A stretch of DNA of 64,000 bases from Pseudonocardia sp. CNS-139 (GTDB taxonomy: Bacteria > Actinomycetota > Actinomycetes > Mycobacteriales > Pseudonocardiaceae). Position numbers and translations under genes: made by a program. The notes under the pieces are model-generated. The model was not told where the DNA came from, searched no databases, and saw nothing but the letters and a program-made list of their open reading frames with translations. This document shows, piece after piece, positions 53,392 to 63,676 of this stretch (its first letter is position 1; the number at the start of each line of letters is the position of its first letter). The DNA lies in the NCBI GenBank assembly GCA_001942415.1, contig MKJX01000250.1, positions 1 through 64,000 on the forward strand. Direction: 5' to 3'.

Positions 53392-55392
53392 TCACCCGCG
53401 GGACGGGTGGTCCCACGTGATCGCCGGCCGCCGGCCGCCGAGGTGCCGCCCGAACCAGTCGAGGATGATCTCGGCGCGCTGCACCCGGTGCCGGGGCGAG
53501 CCGCTGCGCGACAGCTCGTGGCCCTCGTTCGGGAACCGCCAGTACTCCACCGGCCGGCCCAGCAGCCGCAGCGCGACGAAGAGCTGGTCGGCCTGCTCCA
53601 CGGGGCAGCGCAGGTCGTTCTCGGAGTGCAGGATCAGCATCGGCGTCTCGATGTCGCGGACGTACGAGATCGGCGACATCCGCAGGTAGGCGTCGGGCGC
53701 GTCGAGGTGGGTCGCGCCGAACTCGAAGCGGAAGAAGCCGGCCGCGTCCGACGCCGTCTCCAGCGACAGGAGGTTGTTGGCGGACCGCTCGCTGCACGCC
53801 GCGGCGAAGCGGTCGGAGTGCCCGACGAGCCAGGTGGTCATGTAGCCGCCGTACGAGCCGCCGAGCACGCCGACCCGGTCCCGGTCCAGCCGCGGCTCGC
53901 GGTCGAGCGCGGCGTCGAGCACGGCGAGCACGTCGTCGGCGTCGATCCCGCCCCAGCCGGTGCCCGGCAGCGTCGCCGCCTCGGACGGGCGGATCGAGCG
54001 GACCCACGCCTCGGAGTCACCGGTGGACCCGTGCGGGTTGCAGTAGACCACCGCGTAGCCGGCCGCGGCCCAGAGCTGGAACTCGTCGAAGAAGAGGTTC
54101 GCGTACTGGGTCATCGGGCCGCCGTGGACCGACAGCAGCACCGGCACCGGCTCGCCGTCGGCGATCCCCGGCGGGCGCACCAGCCAGGCGTCCACGTCGC
54201 CGTCACCGGCCGGGACGGACGGTGAAGTGCTCGGGCGCGGCGGCCGGGACCGCGGCGTGGAACGCGGCGCCGAGTGACGTGAGCTTGCGCTCGGTGCCGT
54301 CGGCGTCGCGCACGAACAGCTCGGGCAGCGCCGTCGGGGTGCTCGCGACGAACGCGAACGTGCCGCCGCGCACGTCGAAGCCGGTGACCACGCGGGTTCC
54401 GTCCAGCAGTGGTTCGGGCGCGCCCGACCGGTCCGCCGGGACGCGGTAGACGCGCACATCGCCGTGGTCCTCGACCCCGAAGACGAGCCCGGCGCCGTCC
54501 CACACCGGGCGGCCGCCGGTGAACGGGGCGCACTGCCGGTCCAGCGCGGCGCTGAGCACGTGCTGCCGCCCGCTCACGACGTCGGTGACGGTCACCTGCG
54601 CGTGCGCCGGGACGATCCGTGCGTCCTCGGCGAGCGACGCCACCACCGTGCCGTCGGGGCCGAACACCGGGTCGCGGTGCGACAGGCTCCGGTCGGTCAG
54701 CCGCCGCGGCTCGCTCCCGGCTCGACCCCGACCAGGTACAGGTCGTCGACGGGGTCGAGGTCGCCGTCCTTCTCCCGGTTGGCGGTCACCACGAGCGTGG
54801 TGCCGTCCGGCGACCAGGCCGGGTCGCCGTGGTCGTACGGGCCGCCCGCGACGAGCCGCGGCGGCACCGACCCGTCGGCCGGCACGACGAACACGCCGCG
54901 CGGCCGGTCCACGGTCCAGCCCTCGCCGTCGACGCGGCTGAACAGCCGGTCGATCCGCCGCGGCGGGCGTGCGCGCTCGTCGTCTCCCGCGGCGTAGCGG
55001 CCGGTGCGCTCCCGCGAGCCGAACGCGATGCGGGTGCCGTCCGGGGACCACACCGGGCGGCCGATCTGCTCCGGCCGCCCGGTCACGGTGATCTTCTCGC
55101 CGGGCCCGGTGACCGGGATGACGTGCAGTGTCGTGGCGTCCTCGGCGGAGCGGCGGGTGGTGAACGCGAGCCGGCGCCCGTCCGGGGACCACGCCGGCTG
55201 CGCGTCGGTGTGCTCGCCGGACGTGAGTGGGAACGGCGCGGCGGAGCCGTCGGCGGCCGCGAGCCAGACCGCGCTGCGGTAGCGGTTGCCGTCCAGGTCG
55301 ACGCGGGTCACGACGAAGGCGACGGTCCGGCCGTCCGGGGAGACCTGTGGGTCGCCGACGGAGACGAGACGTCCGATGTCTGCAGGCTGCAC
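53392..55392 (-). CDS. S9-family prolyl-oligopeptidase/acylaminoacyl-peptidase
   Basis: About 667 residues. The N-terminal beta-propeller has WD40-like repeats (VSPDGRTVAFVVTR; AWSPDGRRLAFTTR; VWSPDGTRIAFGSR; AWSPDGTTLVVTANR). The C-terminal alpha/beta hydrolase has the nucleophile GGSYGGYMTTWL, Asp in ILHSENDLRCPVEQAD and His in FPNEGHELSRSG. It cleaves small peptides in the cytoplasm. Two breaks (near 54,715 and 54,215) split it into three frames. Its stop is 2 bp from the DsbA-like stop (convergent). Confidence 0.9.
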
Positions 55393-55435
55393 CCGACCGA
55401 CCGTAGATCAGCTCGTGGGTCCGCGCGAGCACGAT

Positions 55436-56293
55436 CTACCGCGTGTAGAGCTCCTCGTAGTTGCGGTAGAGGATCCGCTCCTTGAGCTCGTCGCTCACCG
55501 GGGCGCCGCGGATCTTCCAGTACTCGGACCAGAAGTCGCTCCAGGGCTCGTCGGAGGCGAAGAGCACGCGGTCGGCGCCGACGCCCCGGCGTTCGATCTC
55601 GGTCATGAGCCAGCGGGCGCCGAACCCGATCGTCCACGTGGTGTCGCAGTAGACGCGGTAGCCCTGCTCGACCCAGTCGAGGAACTTCGGCACGAGCTTG
55701 ATGTGCCCGCTGACGCCGCCCCCGAAGTGCACGAGGTAGATCGCGACCCGGCGGCCGAACTCCTCCACCAGCGGGACGAAGTGGTCGATGTCGGAGTTGC
55801 CGCCCGGGCTGGTGTGGAAGTGGAAGACCAGGTCGTGCCGTTCCGCGGCGTCGAAGCAGGCCTCGGCGACCTCGCGGGTGGCCGCGTCCCACGTGGCCGG
55901 GTTCGGGTTGCCGCCGAGCAGGAACGTCGTCTTGAGCGCGACGATCCCGGGCTCGCCCACGTGTTTGAGCGCCTCCAGCGTGCGTTCGCGGTTCTGCGGC
56001 AGGAACGAGACCCACAGCCCGCCGACGAGCCGGTCGCTGCTCGCGACGGAGTCGAGGATGAGCGGGTTGAGCGTGAACGCGTGCTCCTGCACGGGGATGC
56101 CGTAGTTGGGCAGCACGAGCCCGCGCTCGACGCCGAGCGTGTCGAGGTGGGAGAGGTACTCGGCGCCGGTCGCGAACTCGTAGACGGTCGGCTTGACCGG
56201 CTCGGCGAGGTCGTAGAACCGCCAGGCGGCCATCGTGCCGATGTGCCCGTGCGCGTCGACCACACGACCCCGCACCCGGTCCGGTCCGGCCAT
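55436..56293 (-). CDS. Amidohydrolase (amidohydrolase-2 family)
   Basis: A 285-residue TIM-barrel enzyme: VVDAHGHIGTMAAWRFYDLAEP (HxH), GIPVQEHAFTLNPLILDSV, LVFHFHTSPGGNSDIDHFVPLVEEFG, YLVHFGGGVSGHIKLVPKFLDW, and ASDEPWSDFWSEYWKIRG with the late Asp. Unrelated in sequence detail to the amidohydrolase at 42.5 kb but in the same superfamily. Substrate unknown. The frame is intact; ATG at 56293. Confidence 0.85.
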   Translation of the reverse strand: MAGPDRVRGRVVDAHGHIGTMAAWRFYDLAEPVKPTVYEFATGAEYLSHLDTLGVERGLVLPNYGIPVQEHAFTLNPLILDSVASSDRLVGGLWVSFLPQNRERTLEALKHVGEPGIVALKTTFLLGGNPNPATWDAATREVAEACFDAAERHDLVFHFHTSPGGNSDIDHFVPLVEEFGRRVAIYLVHFGGGVSGHIKLVPKFLDWVEQGYRVYCDTTWTIGFGARWLMTEIERRGVGADRVLFASDEPWSDFWSEYWKIRGAPVSDELKERILYRNYEELYTR

Positions 56294-56363
56294 CGACCCC
56301 TCCGCCCACGCGTTCCATCATCGGAAATGACGTGTCGGATAGTAGCGGACGATCCCGCGGTAC

Positions 56364-58096
56364 TCAGCCCGGGACGAGGCGCCAGCCGAGCGCGCGGCTG
56401 CGTTCGAGCCAGAACGCCGCGTACCGGCCGCCGGTGGCGAGCAGCTCGACGTGGGTGCCCCGCTCCACGACGGCGCCGTCGTCGAGCACGAGGATCTGGT
56501 CGGCGGCCGTGACCGTCGGCAGGCGGTGCGCGATCACCAGCAGCGTCGAGCGTTCCCGCAGGGTCTGCATCGCGGCCTGGACGAAACGCTCGTTCTCGGG
56601 GTCGAGCGCGGCCGTCGCCTCGTCGAGCAGCACGATCGGGGCGTCCTTGAGGATCGCCCGCGCGATCGACACGCGCTGGCGCTCGCCGCCGGACAGCGAC
56701 GTGCCGCCCTCGCCCACGCGAGTGGCCCAGCCCTGCGGCAGCCGCTGCACGATCTCGTCCACCCCGGCGAGCCGCGCGGCGTCGCGGACCTCGGCGTCGG
56801 ACGCGTCCGGGCGGCCGAGCCGGATGTTGGCCTCCAGCGTGTCGTCGAACAGGTAGACGTCCTGGAAGACCAGCGAGAGCTGGGCCATCAGGGCCTCGGA
56901 GGTCTGCTCGCGCACGTCGAGCCCGCCGACGCGGACGGTGCCGGCGTCGGTGTCGAAGAACCGGGAGATCAGGCGGGTCACCGTGGTCTTGCCCGACCCC
57001 GACGCCCCGACCAGCGCCGTCATCGTCCGGGGCGCGGCGGTGAACGAGACGTCGCGCAGCACCGGCCGGTCGGGCCGGTACCCGAACGTCACGGCGTCGA
57101 GCTCGATCCGGCCGGGTGCGGGCGGCGGATCGGACGCGGGCGGCTCGGGAAGCGGCGACTCGGTCAGCACGCCGATGATCCGGCGCAGGTCGTTGCGGGC
57201 CATGCGCAGCACGCCGGCGTACTCGCGACCTCGGCGAGCGGCCCGGTGAAGCGCGCGACGAGGGCCAGCACCGCCACCAGCTGCACGGGGTCCACGGCGC
57301 CGCCGAGGGCGAGCAGCACCCCGACGACGATCAGCACCGTGAACGTGAACTGGACGGCGACCCCGCCGGCGACGAGCCCGGTGACCGCCATCCACATCGT
57401 GCGGCGGCCGACCGAACGCTGCCGCTCCAGCGCGTCCTCCAGTGGGCGGTAGCCGTCCACACCGCGGCCGAAGGCGCGCAGGGTGCGCTGGACCTGCGCG
57501 AACTCGACGACGCGGTTGCCGGCCTCGACCGCGGCCGCGTCGGTGAGCTCGTCGCCGCGCCCGACGAGCAGCGCCGCCCAGCGGAACGCCAGGTAGAGCA
57601 GCGGGCTGCAGACCAGCACGGCCACCGCGAGCCGCCAGTCGAACGCGAAGAGCGTCACCGCGATCGTCGCCGGGGTGGCGATCCCCACCACGAGCGGGGT
57701 GAGCAGGTGGGCGAAGAGGCCGCCGACACTCATCGTGCCGCCGGTGACGATCCGCGACAGGCGCCCGACCGTCTCCGTGGTGAACCAGCCCAGCGGCAGC
57801 CCGACGACGTGGTCGCCGACCCGGCGGTGCATCGTCGAGAGCACCGTGAGCGCCACGGCGAAGCCCTTCATGGCCTGCACGTAGTGCGCCACGCACGTGA
57901 CGGCGGCGGCCGCGGCCACGGCGGCCAGCCACAGCCCGGCCCCGGCGAGGTCGCCGGCGAACAGGCTCTGCAGCGTGGGCACGAGCAGCGCCATCGCGAG
58001 GCCCTGCGCCACCCCGTAGGCGACGACCCACGCCAGGTAGACCTGGACGGGCCGGCGCTGCTCGGGGCCGAGGATCGTGAGCAGGTCGCGGATCAC
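56364..58096 (-). CDS. ABC half-transporter (IrtB-like), second of a pair
   Basis: About 577 residues: membrane domain (VYLAWVVAYGVAQGLAMALLVP; HYVQAMKGFAVALTVLSTMHRRVGDHVVGLPLGWFTTETVGRLSRIV) and ATPase domain (Walker A GASGSGKTT; LSGGERQRVSIAR; VLLDEATAALDPENE; IAHRLPTV). A break near 57,225 joins the two frames. With the preceding gene it forms a heterodimer like mycobacterial IrtAB, which imports carboxymycobactin despite an exporter fold. GTG overlaps the partner's stop (GTGA). Confidence 0.88.
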
Positions 58097-59924
58097 GCCG
58101 CACCTCCGGTGGGCTCGGTCGCGGTGGCTTCGTGGGCGCGCCACATGCGCGCGTACAGGCCGTCGGCTTCCAGCAGGTCGGCGTGCCGCCCGGACTCGGC
58201 GACGGCGCCGCCGTCGAGCACGACGATGCGGTCGGCGCCGGCGATCGAGTGCAGCCGGTGCGCGATCACCAGCAGCGTGCGGCCGCTCGCCAGCTCCGAC
58301 AGGGCGTCCTGGATGGCGGCCTCCGACTCCGGGTCGGCGAACGCGGTGGCCTCGTCGAGCACGAGCAGCGGGGTGTCGGCCAGCAGCGCCCGGGCGATCG
58401 CGACGCGCTGGGCCTCGCCGCCGGAGAAGGCGGCGTCCTCGCCGACCACGGAGTCGTAGCCGCGGGGCAGCTCGGTGATCCGGTCGTGGATCCGGGCCGC
58501 CCGCGCGGCGGCGGTGACGTCGTCGTCGCCCGCCCCGGGACGGCCGAGGCGGATGTTGTCGGCGACGGAGCCGTGCACCAGCGCGACGTCCTGGAGCACG
58601 AACCCGACCGTGCGGTACAGGCGCTCCGGTGCGATGTCGCGGACGTCGACGCCGCCGATGCGCACGGCGCCGCCCGTGACGTCGTGGAACCGCGGGAGCA
58701 GCGTGGCGAGCGTCGACTTGCCGGAGCCGGACGGGCCGACCAGCGCCGTGACGGTGCCGGGTTCGAGCCGCAGCGACACGTCGCGCAGCACGTCGGTGGT
58801 GCCGTCGTAGCTGAAGCGGACCGCGTCGAACTCGGCGGCGTGGCCGTCCGGGACGCGTGGCTCCGCCGCCACCGGCAGCACCGGCGTGTGCAGCAGGTCG
58901 TGGATGCGCAGCGCGGCGGCGGCCGCCGTGCGCCGGGACTGGGCGCCGAAGCCCAGCGCCAGGACGGTGGTGGGCACGACCATGGCGATCAGCACCTCGG
59001 TCATCGCCTCCGCCGGGGTGACCCAGCCCTGGGAGACGAACCAGATGCCGCCCCCGAGGCTGATCACGCCGACGACCGGGGCCGACAGCGCCATCGTGCT
59101 CACGGCCTCGACCGACAGCATCGGGCGCACCCAGTCGCCGTAGAAGACGGCGAACTCGTCGGCGGCCCGGCGGTAGGCCTCGTGCGCGCGCCGGGCCCGG
59201 CCGAACGCCTTCACCACCGCGATGCCGCTCACGAACTCGACGACCGCGGCGCTGATCCGGGCGAACCCGGAGTTCATCTGCTCCATCTTCTCCTGGTAGC
59301 CGCGCATCATCCACGCGTACGCGGCGGCGTAGAACGGCAGCGTGCCGACCGCCAGCAGGCCCAGGCGCCAGTCCAGCCAGAACAGGTAACCCAGCCCGCC
59401 GAGCGGCAGCACCACGGCCGCCGTCATCTCCACCGAGTGGTGCGCGACGAGATGGTGCAGGTCGCCGACGTCGTTCTGGGCCGCCTTGCGCACGAGCCCC
59501 GAGGAGTTGGCCGAGAACCAGCCGAGCGGCACCCGCCCGAGCCGCTGCACCATGCGCAGCCGCAGGTCGGCCTGCAGCCGCACGTCGGCGAAGTGGGTGA
59601 TCCCGAGCGCGACCCCCGAGAGCAGCCCGCGCAGCCCCAGCCCGGCCACGACCAGCCACACGATCCCCACGAGCCCGCCCGGGTCCGCGCCGCCGGGCGC
59701 CAGCAGCACGTCGGCGAGCCACCCGAGCGCCACGAACGGCACGAGCCCGGCCAGCGCGCCGAGGCGCCGAGCAGCATCGCCAGCCACGTCACCCCGCGGA
59801 CCGGCCTGGTCAGCTCGGCGAGCGCCGCGGCCTCGCGGCGGGCGGCACCCCGCTCCCCGTCCGCGGTGCTCACGGGTGCTTCGCGCGGGCGCTGTGTCAT
59901 CGACTCGCTCGCAAGCTCGCTCAT
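58093..59924 (-). CDS. ABC half-transporter (IrtA-like), first of a pair
   Basis: About 610 residues: MSELASESMTQRPREAPVSTADGE start, membrane domain (ELTRPVRGVTWLAMLLG; VADVLLAPGGADPGGLVGIVWLVVAGLGLRGLLSG; MVQRLGRVPLGWFSANSSGLVRKAAQNDVGDLHHLVAHH) and ATPase (GPSGSGKSTLATLLPRFHD; FSGGEAQRVAIARALL; LLVLDEATAFADPESE). Break near 59,765. It lacks the FAD-binding siderophore-reductase domain fused to the N-terminus of mycobacterial IrtA. ATG overlaps the binding-protein stop (ATGA), so the three genes are coupled. Confidence 0.88.
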
Positions 59925-60937
59925 CGGGCGGCCGCCTCGAGCGCGGCCATGCGGGCGGCGGCGTCGGCGGGCGTCCCGAGGGCCGTGCCGCCGCCGGCGA
60001 GCGTCGCGAGGTCGTCCAGCAGCCACCAGGTCGCGAGCGCCGTGCCGCCCGACCACATCTCCCCGTTGGCGCGGGCCGTGCGCCCGTCCCGGACGGCGGG
60101 CAGCGACCCGAACGTCGGGACGGCGGCCACCGCGTCCGCGTCGTAGATCGAGCCGTCGAGCACCACGACGACGTCGGCGTCGTGGCCGCCGAGGGTCTCC
60201 GGCGACACCGGCACGGTCGACGCCGACGCGCCCGAAGCGGCGGCGAGCTCCGGCTGCGGCCGGCCGAACCCCGCGGCGGCGAGAACCTGCGAGCCGGGGT
60301 TCGGCGGCGCGGGGCTGTAGAGCAGGTTCTGGAAGCTCCCGAGCACGGAGATCGAGTGCACCGGCTCCGCCGGGTCGGCGGCGAGGTCCGCGACGCGCCG
60401 GTCGAGCGCGGCGAGCGTGCGCCCGACGCTGTCGTCGCGGTCGAAGGCGCGTCCGACCAGTTCGAGGGGCGCGCGCCAGGGTCCCTCGAACGGCACGACC
60501 ACCGTCGGGGCGATGCGCGACAGCTCCGGGTACGTGCGGTCGAGCGCCGCCCCGGACGACGTCAGCACCACGACGTCGGGCCTGGTGGCGGCGATGGCCT
60601 CCAGGTCGGGCGAGACGATCATCGTGGGGGCCGGCGTGACGTCGATGCCGCGCGCGGCCAGCACCTCGGCCCCCACCTCCGAACTGAGCCCGCCGAACAC
60701 CGCGACCGGCTCGATCCCGGCCGTCAGGAGGTTGAGCGCGGCGTACTCGTCGAGTGCGACGACGCGGTCCGGCACGACCGGCACCTCGACCTCGCCCCGC
60801 TCGTGGGTGACGGTGCGCGTGCCGGGTGCGGGATCCCCGGGGGACGCGGGGGCGGCCGGGGCCGCGCAGCCGGCGAGGGCGAACACCGCGGCGACGAGCA
60901 GCGCGGATCGGACCCGGAAGAGGCGGGAGGGGAGCAT
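59921..60937 (-). CDS. Iron-siderophore ABC substrate-binding lipoprotein (FecB type)
   Basis: A 338-residue lipoprotein: lipobox VFALAGC near residue 20, then a TroA/FecB fold with TVTHERGEVEVPVVPDRVVALDEYAALNLLTAGIEPVAVFGG, the conserved DLEAIAATRPDVVVLTSS and DLATLAGGG-like C-terminus. It should deliver a ferric siderophore to the ABC pair encoded downstream. ATG at 60937; GTG at 60943 is possible. The frame is intact. Divergent from a TetR gene; a partial iron box and a dyad lie between. Confidence 0.9.
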   Translation of the reverse strand: MLPSRLFRVRSALLVAAVFALAGCAAPAAPASPGDPAPGTRTVTHERGEVEVPVVPDRVVALDEYAALNLLTAGIEPVAVFGGLSSEVGAEVLAARGIDVTPAPTMIVSPDLEAIAATRPDVVVLTSSGAALDRTYPELSRIAPTVVVPFEGPWRAPLELVGRAFDRDDSVGRTLAALDRRVADLAADPAEPVHSISVLGSFQNLLYSPAPPNPGSQVLAAAGFGRPQPELAAASGASASTVPVSPETLGGHDADVVVVLDGSIYDADAVAAVPTFGSLPAVRDGRTARANGEMWSGGTALATWWLLDDLATLAGGGTALGTPADAAARMAALEAAAR

Positions 60938-60953
60938 GGACACGCACCTGAGA

Positions 60954-60971
60954 TGAGGGAAGCCTTACTAA
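60954..60971 (-). promoter_or_regulatory. Partial IdeR/DtxR-type iron box
   Basis: On the operon strand TTAGTAAGGCTTCCCTCA matches about 12 of 19 positions of the TTAGGTTAGGCTAACCTAA-type box, with the AGGCT-N3-CT half best conserved. It is 17 bases before the binding-protein start. Too degenerate to be certain. Confidence 0.35.
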
Positions 60972-60992
60972 TTTCCCAGAGTCTGTGGGAAA
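60972..60992. promoter_or_regulatory. TetR operator candidate
   Basis: Inverted repeat TTTCCCA-N7-TGGGAAA, perfect arms, in the divergent spacer between the siderophore operon and tetR, directly beside the iron-box-like sequence. Confidence 0.55.
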
Positions 60993-61033
60993 CGGAGGGC
61001 CCGGTCAAGGCATTCGTCGGGGACAATGCGGGT

Positions 61034-61641
61034 GTGGCCCTGTTCGATCCGCGCCGGCGCCGGGGCGGCCCGCCGTCGTCGACCGCCACCGGGTCGGCAC
61101 CGCCGCGCTGGAGATCGGCGCGGACACCGCGACGCTCAGCGCCGTCGCGCGCCACCTCGGGGTGCACCACACCACGCTCTACGGGCACGTCACCGACCGC
61201 GCGGACCTGGCCGCGGCCGCCGCCGACGTGCTCGCGCACGGCGCGGCGTGGCCGGCGCCGGACCTGGAGTGGCGGCTGCTGCTCACCGCGGTGGGCGAGA
61301 CGTTCTGGGAGATGTTCGAGCGCTACCCCGGAGCCGCCGAGCTGATCCGCTCCCTCCCGGCGCCGCCGGAGGCGGCCGTCCGCCGGTTCGCGGCGCTGCG
61401 GGACGCGCTGGTCGCGCAGGGGTTCGCGGCGGACGACGCGCTGCTCGCCCTGGACATCGTGGCCGACCTCGTCATCGACACCGCGGCGGGCCTGGAGCGG
61501 CTGGACCGGGACGCCCAGGTCCGGGCGTGGGCGGCCGCCGCGCCGGAGATCGCGGAGGCGGTCACCGCCCGCCGCGGCTGGTACGACCGCAAGCTCGCGA
61601 TCGTGCTCGACGGCCTCGCCGTCCGCCGGTCGGCGCGGTAG
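61034..61641 (+). CDS. TetR-family regulator divergent from the siderophore operon
   Basis: About 203 residues: MALFDPRRRRG start, then (after one missing C near 61,066, restoring RGRPAVVDRHRV) the HTH TAALEIGADTATLSAVARHLGVHHTTLYGHVTDRADLAAAAADVLAHG and a helical ligand domain with WEMFERYPGAAELIRSLPAPPEAAVRRFAALRDAL. Probably autoregulated through the dyad at 60972-60992 and controlling the divergent operon. GTG at 61034; a longer frame from 60985 is read through and not supported by homology. Confidence 0.85.
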
Positions 61642-61660
61642 CCGGTCGAGCCGGGACGGC

Positions 61661-62005
61661 TCAGTCGGCCGGGCCACCGCCGACGCCGACCTCGTTGCCG
61701 TCCGGGTCGCGGTAGAGGGCCTTGCGCACGCCGTTGCCGTACGTCTCGCGCTCCTCGGGGTGGACGCCGCGCCCGCCCGCGGCGGCGACGAACCCGTCGA
61801 GGTCGCCGAGGAACAGCGTGACCTCGGACCGCCCGGCGCGCTCGGGCTGCAGCCGCACGTACACGTGCCGGTGCTCGGCCAGCGTCCAGACGCGCTCGAC
61901 GTCGTTCGGCTCGAACGTCTCGACCTCGCCGAAGAGCCGGTCGAACCACGCGACGGCCCGCGGCAGGTCGCTCACCGCGACACCGGCGAACAGATCGACA
62001 TCCAT
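61661..62005 (-). CDS. VOC/glyoxalase-fold protein
   Basis: A 114-residue single VOC domain: MDVDLFAGVAVSDLPRAVAWFDRLFGEVETFEPND, RVWTLAEHRHVYVRLQPERAGRSEVTLFLGDLDGFVAAAGGRGV, and C-terminal RKALYRDPDGNEVGVGGGP with the usual D-P-D-G-N-E metal-strand end. Role unknown (isomerase, dioxygenase or resistance protein). The ATG at 62005 has GGAGG five bases ahead; GTG at 62017 is less likely. Convergent with tetR. Confidence 0.85.
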   Translation of the reverse strand: MDVDLFAGVAVSDLPRAVAWFDRLFGEVETFEPNDVERVWTLAEHRHVYVRLQPERAGRSEVTLFLGDLDGFVAAAGGRGVHPEERETYGNGVRKALYRDPDGNEVGVGGGPAD

Positions 62006-62089
62006 GCGTTCCTCCACGGGACCTGTGACCCGGCCGCGGCACGGAACTCATCGGTCGTTCGTCGCGTTCCGCAACGCCGGACCGCGGGC

Positions 62090-62153
62090 TAGCCTCGGGC
62101 GAGCCGGCAACTCCGCATCTGCGGAGAAATGCCGCCACTGACGACGCATCTGC
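62090..62153 (+). promoter_or_regulatory. Aldehyde dehydrogenase promoter and paired operators
   Basis: TAGCCT at 62090-62095 is a good -10 element, giving a start near 62,102 and a leader of about 85 bases. Within the leader lies the perfect palindrome CTCCGCA-TC-TGCGGAG (62111-62126), and its core GCATCTGC recurs at 62146-62153, 31 bases on, about three helical turns. Confidence 0.5.
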
Positions 62154-62186
62154 AACGGAGCAGTTCCCGGCGAGAGGCGAGTACAC

Positions 62187-63674
62187 ATGAGCGTGACCAA
62201 GGAGACGCGGGCCCTGCTGAGCGCCCCCGACCGCTTCTACATCGGTGGCGAGTGGGTCACCCCGTCCTCGGACGCCACGATCGAGGTCGTCGAGCCGGCC
62301 ACCGAGGAGCTGTTCCTCCGGGTCGCCGAGGCGCAGGCGCCGGACATCGACCGGGCGGTGACGGCCGCGCGCACGGCGTTCGACTCCGGGCCGTGGCCGA
62401 TGCTCAGCCACGCCGAGCGGGCCGGGTACCTGCGAGCGATCGCGGCCGGCCTGCGCGAGCGGGCGGCCGACGCCAGCCAGATCTGGCCCCGCGAGTCCGG
62501 CGTGCTCTTCCCGATCGCCCAGGCCGGGATGTCGCGGATCCCGAACGTCTACGAGTTCTACGCCGGACTGGCCGACGACTACCCGTTCGAGGAGCGCGCG
62601 CAGCCGACGGGCGGCGGGGCGTTCGGGCTGATCGTGCGCGAGCCGGTCGGCACGGTCGCGGCGATCATCCCGTGGAACGCGCCGATGTCGCTCATCGCCT
62701 ACAAGGTCGCGCCCGCGCTGCTGGCCGGCTGCACGATCGTGCTGAAGGCGTCTCCCGAGGCGCCCGGCGCCGCGTACCTGGTGGCGGAGGTGGCCGCGGC
62801 CGTCGGCCTGCCGGCCGGGGTGCTCAACGTGGTGACCGCGGACCGCGAGGTCTCCGAGCTGCTCGTCCGTGACCCGCGCATCGACAAGATCGCGTTCACC
62901 GGGTCCACCGCCGCCGGCCGGAGGATCGCCGCCATCTGCGGCGACCGGATCGCCCGGTACACGCTGGAGCTGGGCGGCAAGTCGGCGGCGGTGATCCTCG
63001 ACGACATGGACATCGCGCAGGCGGCGGCCACCCTGTCGCAGGCGGAGTGCTTCCTGTCCGGGCAGGTGTGCTCGTCGCTGACCCGGATCGTCGTCAGCCG
63101 GTCCCGCCACGACGAGCTGGTCGAGGCGCTTGCGTCCACGTTCTCCCAGGTCAGGGTCGGTGACCCGTTCGGTGACGGCGTGCAGATGGGGCCGCTGGCC
63201 ATGCGTCGCCAGCGCGACCGCGTGGAGGGCTACATCGCCAAGGGCGTCGAGGAGGGCGCCACGCTGGCGACCGGCGGCGGGCGGCCCAAGGACCTCGACC
63301 GCGGCTGGTTCATCGAGCCGACCGTGTTCGGCGACGTCGAGAACTCCTCCACGATCGCCCGCGAGGAGATCTTCGGGCCGGTGCTGTCGGTCATCCCGGC
63401 CGCCGACGAGGAGCAGGCCGTCGAGATCGCCAACGACACCATCTACGGCCTGAACGCCTCCGTCTTCACCCACGATGTCGACCGGGCCCGCCAGGTCGCC
63501 CGCCGGCTGCGGTCGGGCACGGTCGGCCACAACGCGATGCGCACCGACTTCGGTGTGGCCTTCGGCGGGTTCAAGCAGTCCGGCATCGGGCGCGAGGGCG
63601 GCCGCGAGGGCGTGGCACCCTACCTGGAGACCAAGACCGTGATCCTCAACGAGGTGCCCGAGGCGTACCGCTGA
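62187..63674 (+). CDS. NAD(P)-dependent aldehyde dehydrogenase
   Basis: A 495-residue enzyme oxidising an aldehyde to its acid: FYIGGEWVTPSSDATIEVVEPATEE, substrate-tunnel IIPWNAPMSLIAYKVAPALLAGCTIVLKASPEAPG, cofactor KIAFTGSTAAGRRIA, general base Glu261 (YTLELGGKSA), nucleophile Cys295 (FLSGQVCSSLTRIV), EEIFGPVLSVIP and C-terminal GGFKQSGIGREGGREGVAPYLETKTV. The frame is intact. The cyclotransferase gene follows 2 bp on. Specific substrate not clear. Confidence 0.92.
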   Translation: MSVTKETRALLSAPDRFYIGGEWVTPSSDATIEVVEPATEELFLRVAEAQAPDIDRAVTAARTAFDSGPWPMLSHAERAGYLRAIAAGLRERAADASQIWPRESGVLFPIAQAGMSRIPNVYEFYAGLADDYPFEERAQPTGGGAFGLIVREPVGTVAAIIPWNAPMSLIAYKVAPALLAGCTIVLKASPEAPGAAYLVAEVAAAVGLPAGVLNVVTADREVSELLVRDPRIDKIAFTGSTAAGRRIAAICGDRIARYTLELGGKSAAVILDDMDIAQAAATLSQAECFLSGQVCSSLTRIVVSRSRHDELVEALASTFSQVRVGDPFGDGVQMGPLAMRRQRDRVEGYIAKGVEEGATLATGGGRPKDLDRGWFIEPTVFGDVENSSTIAREEIFGPVLSVIPAADEEQAVEIANDTIYGLNASVFTHDVDRARQVARRLRSGTVGHNAMRTDFGVAFGGFKQSGIGREGGREGVAPYLETKTVILNEVPEAYR

Positions 63675-63676
63675 CC

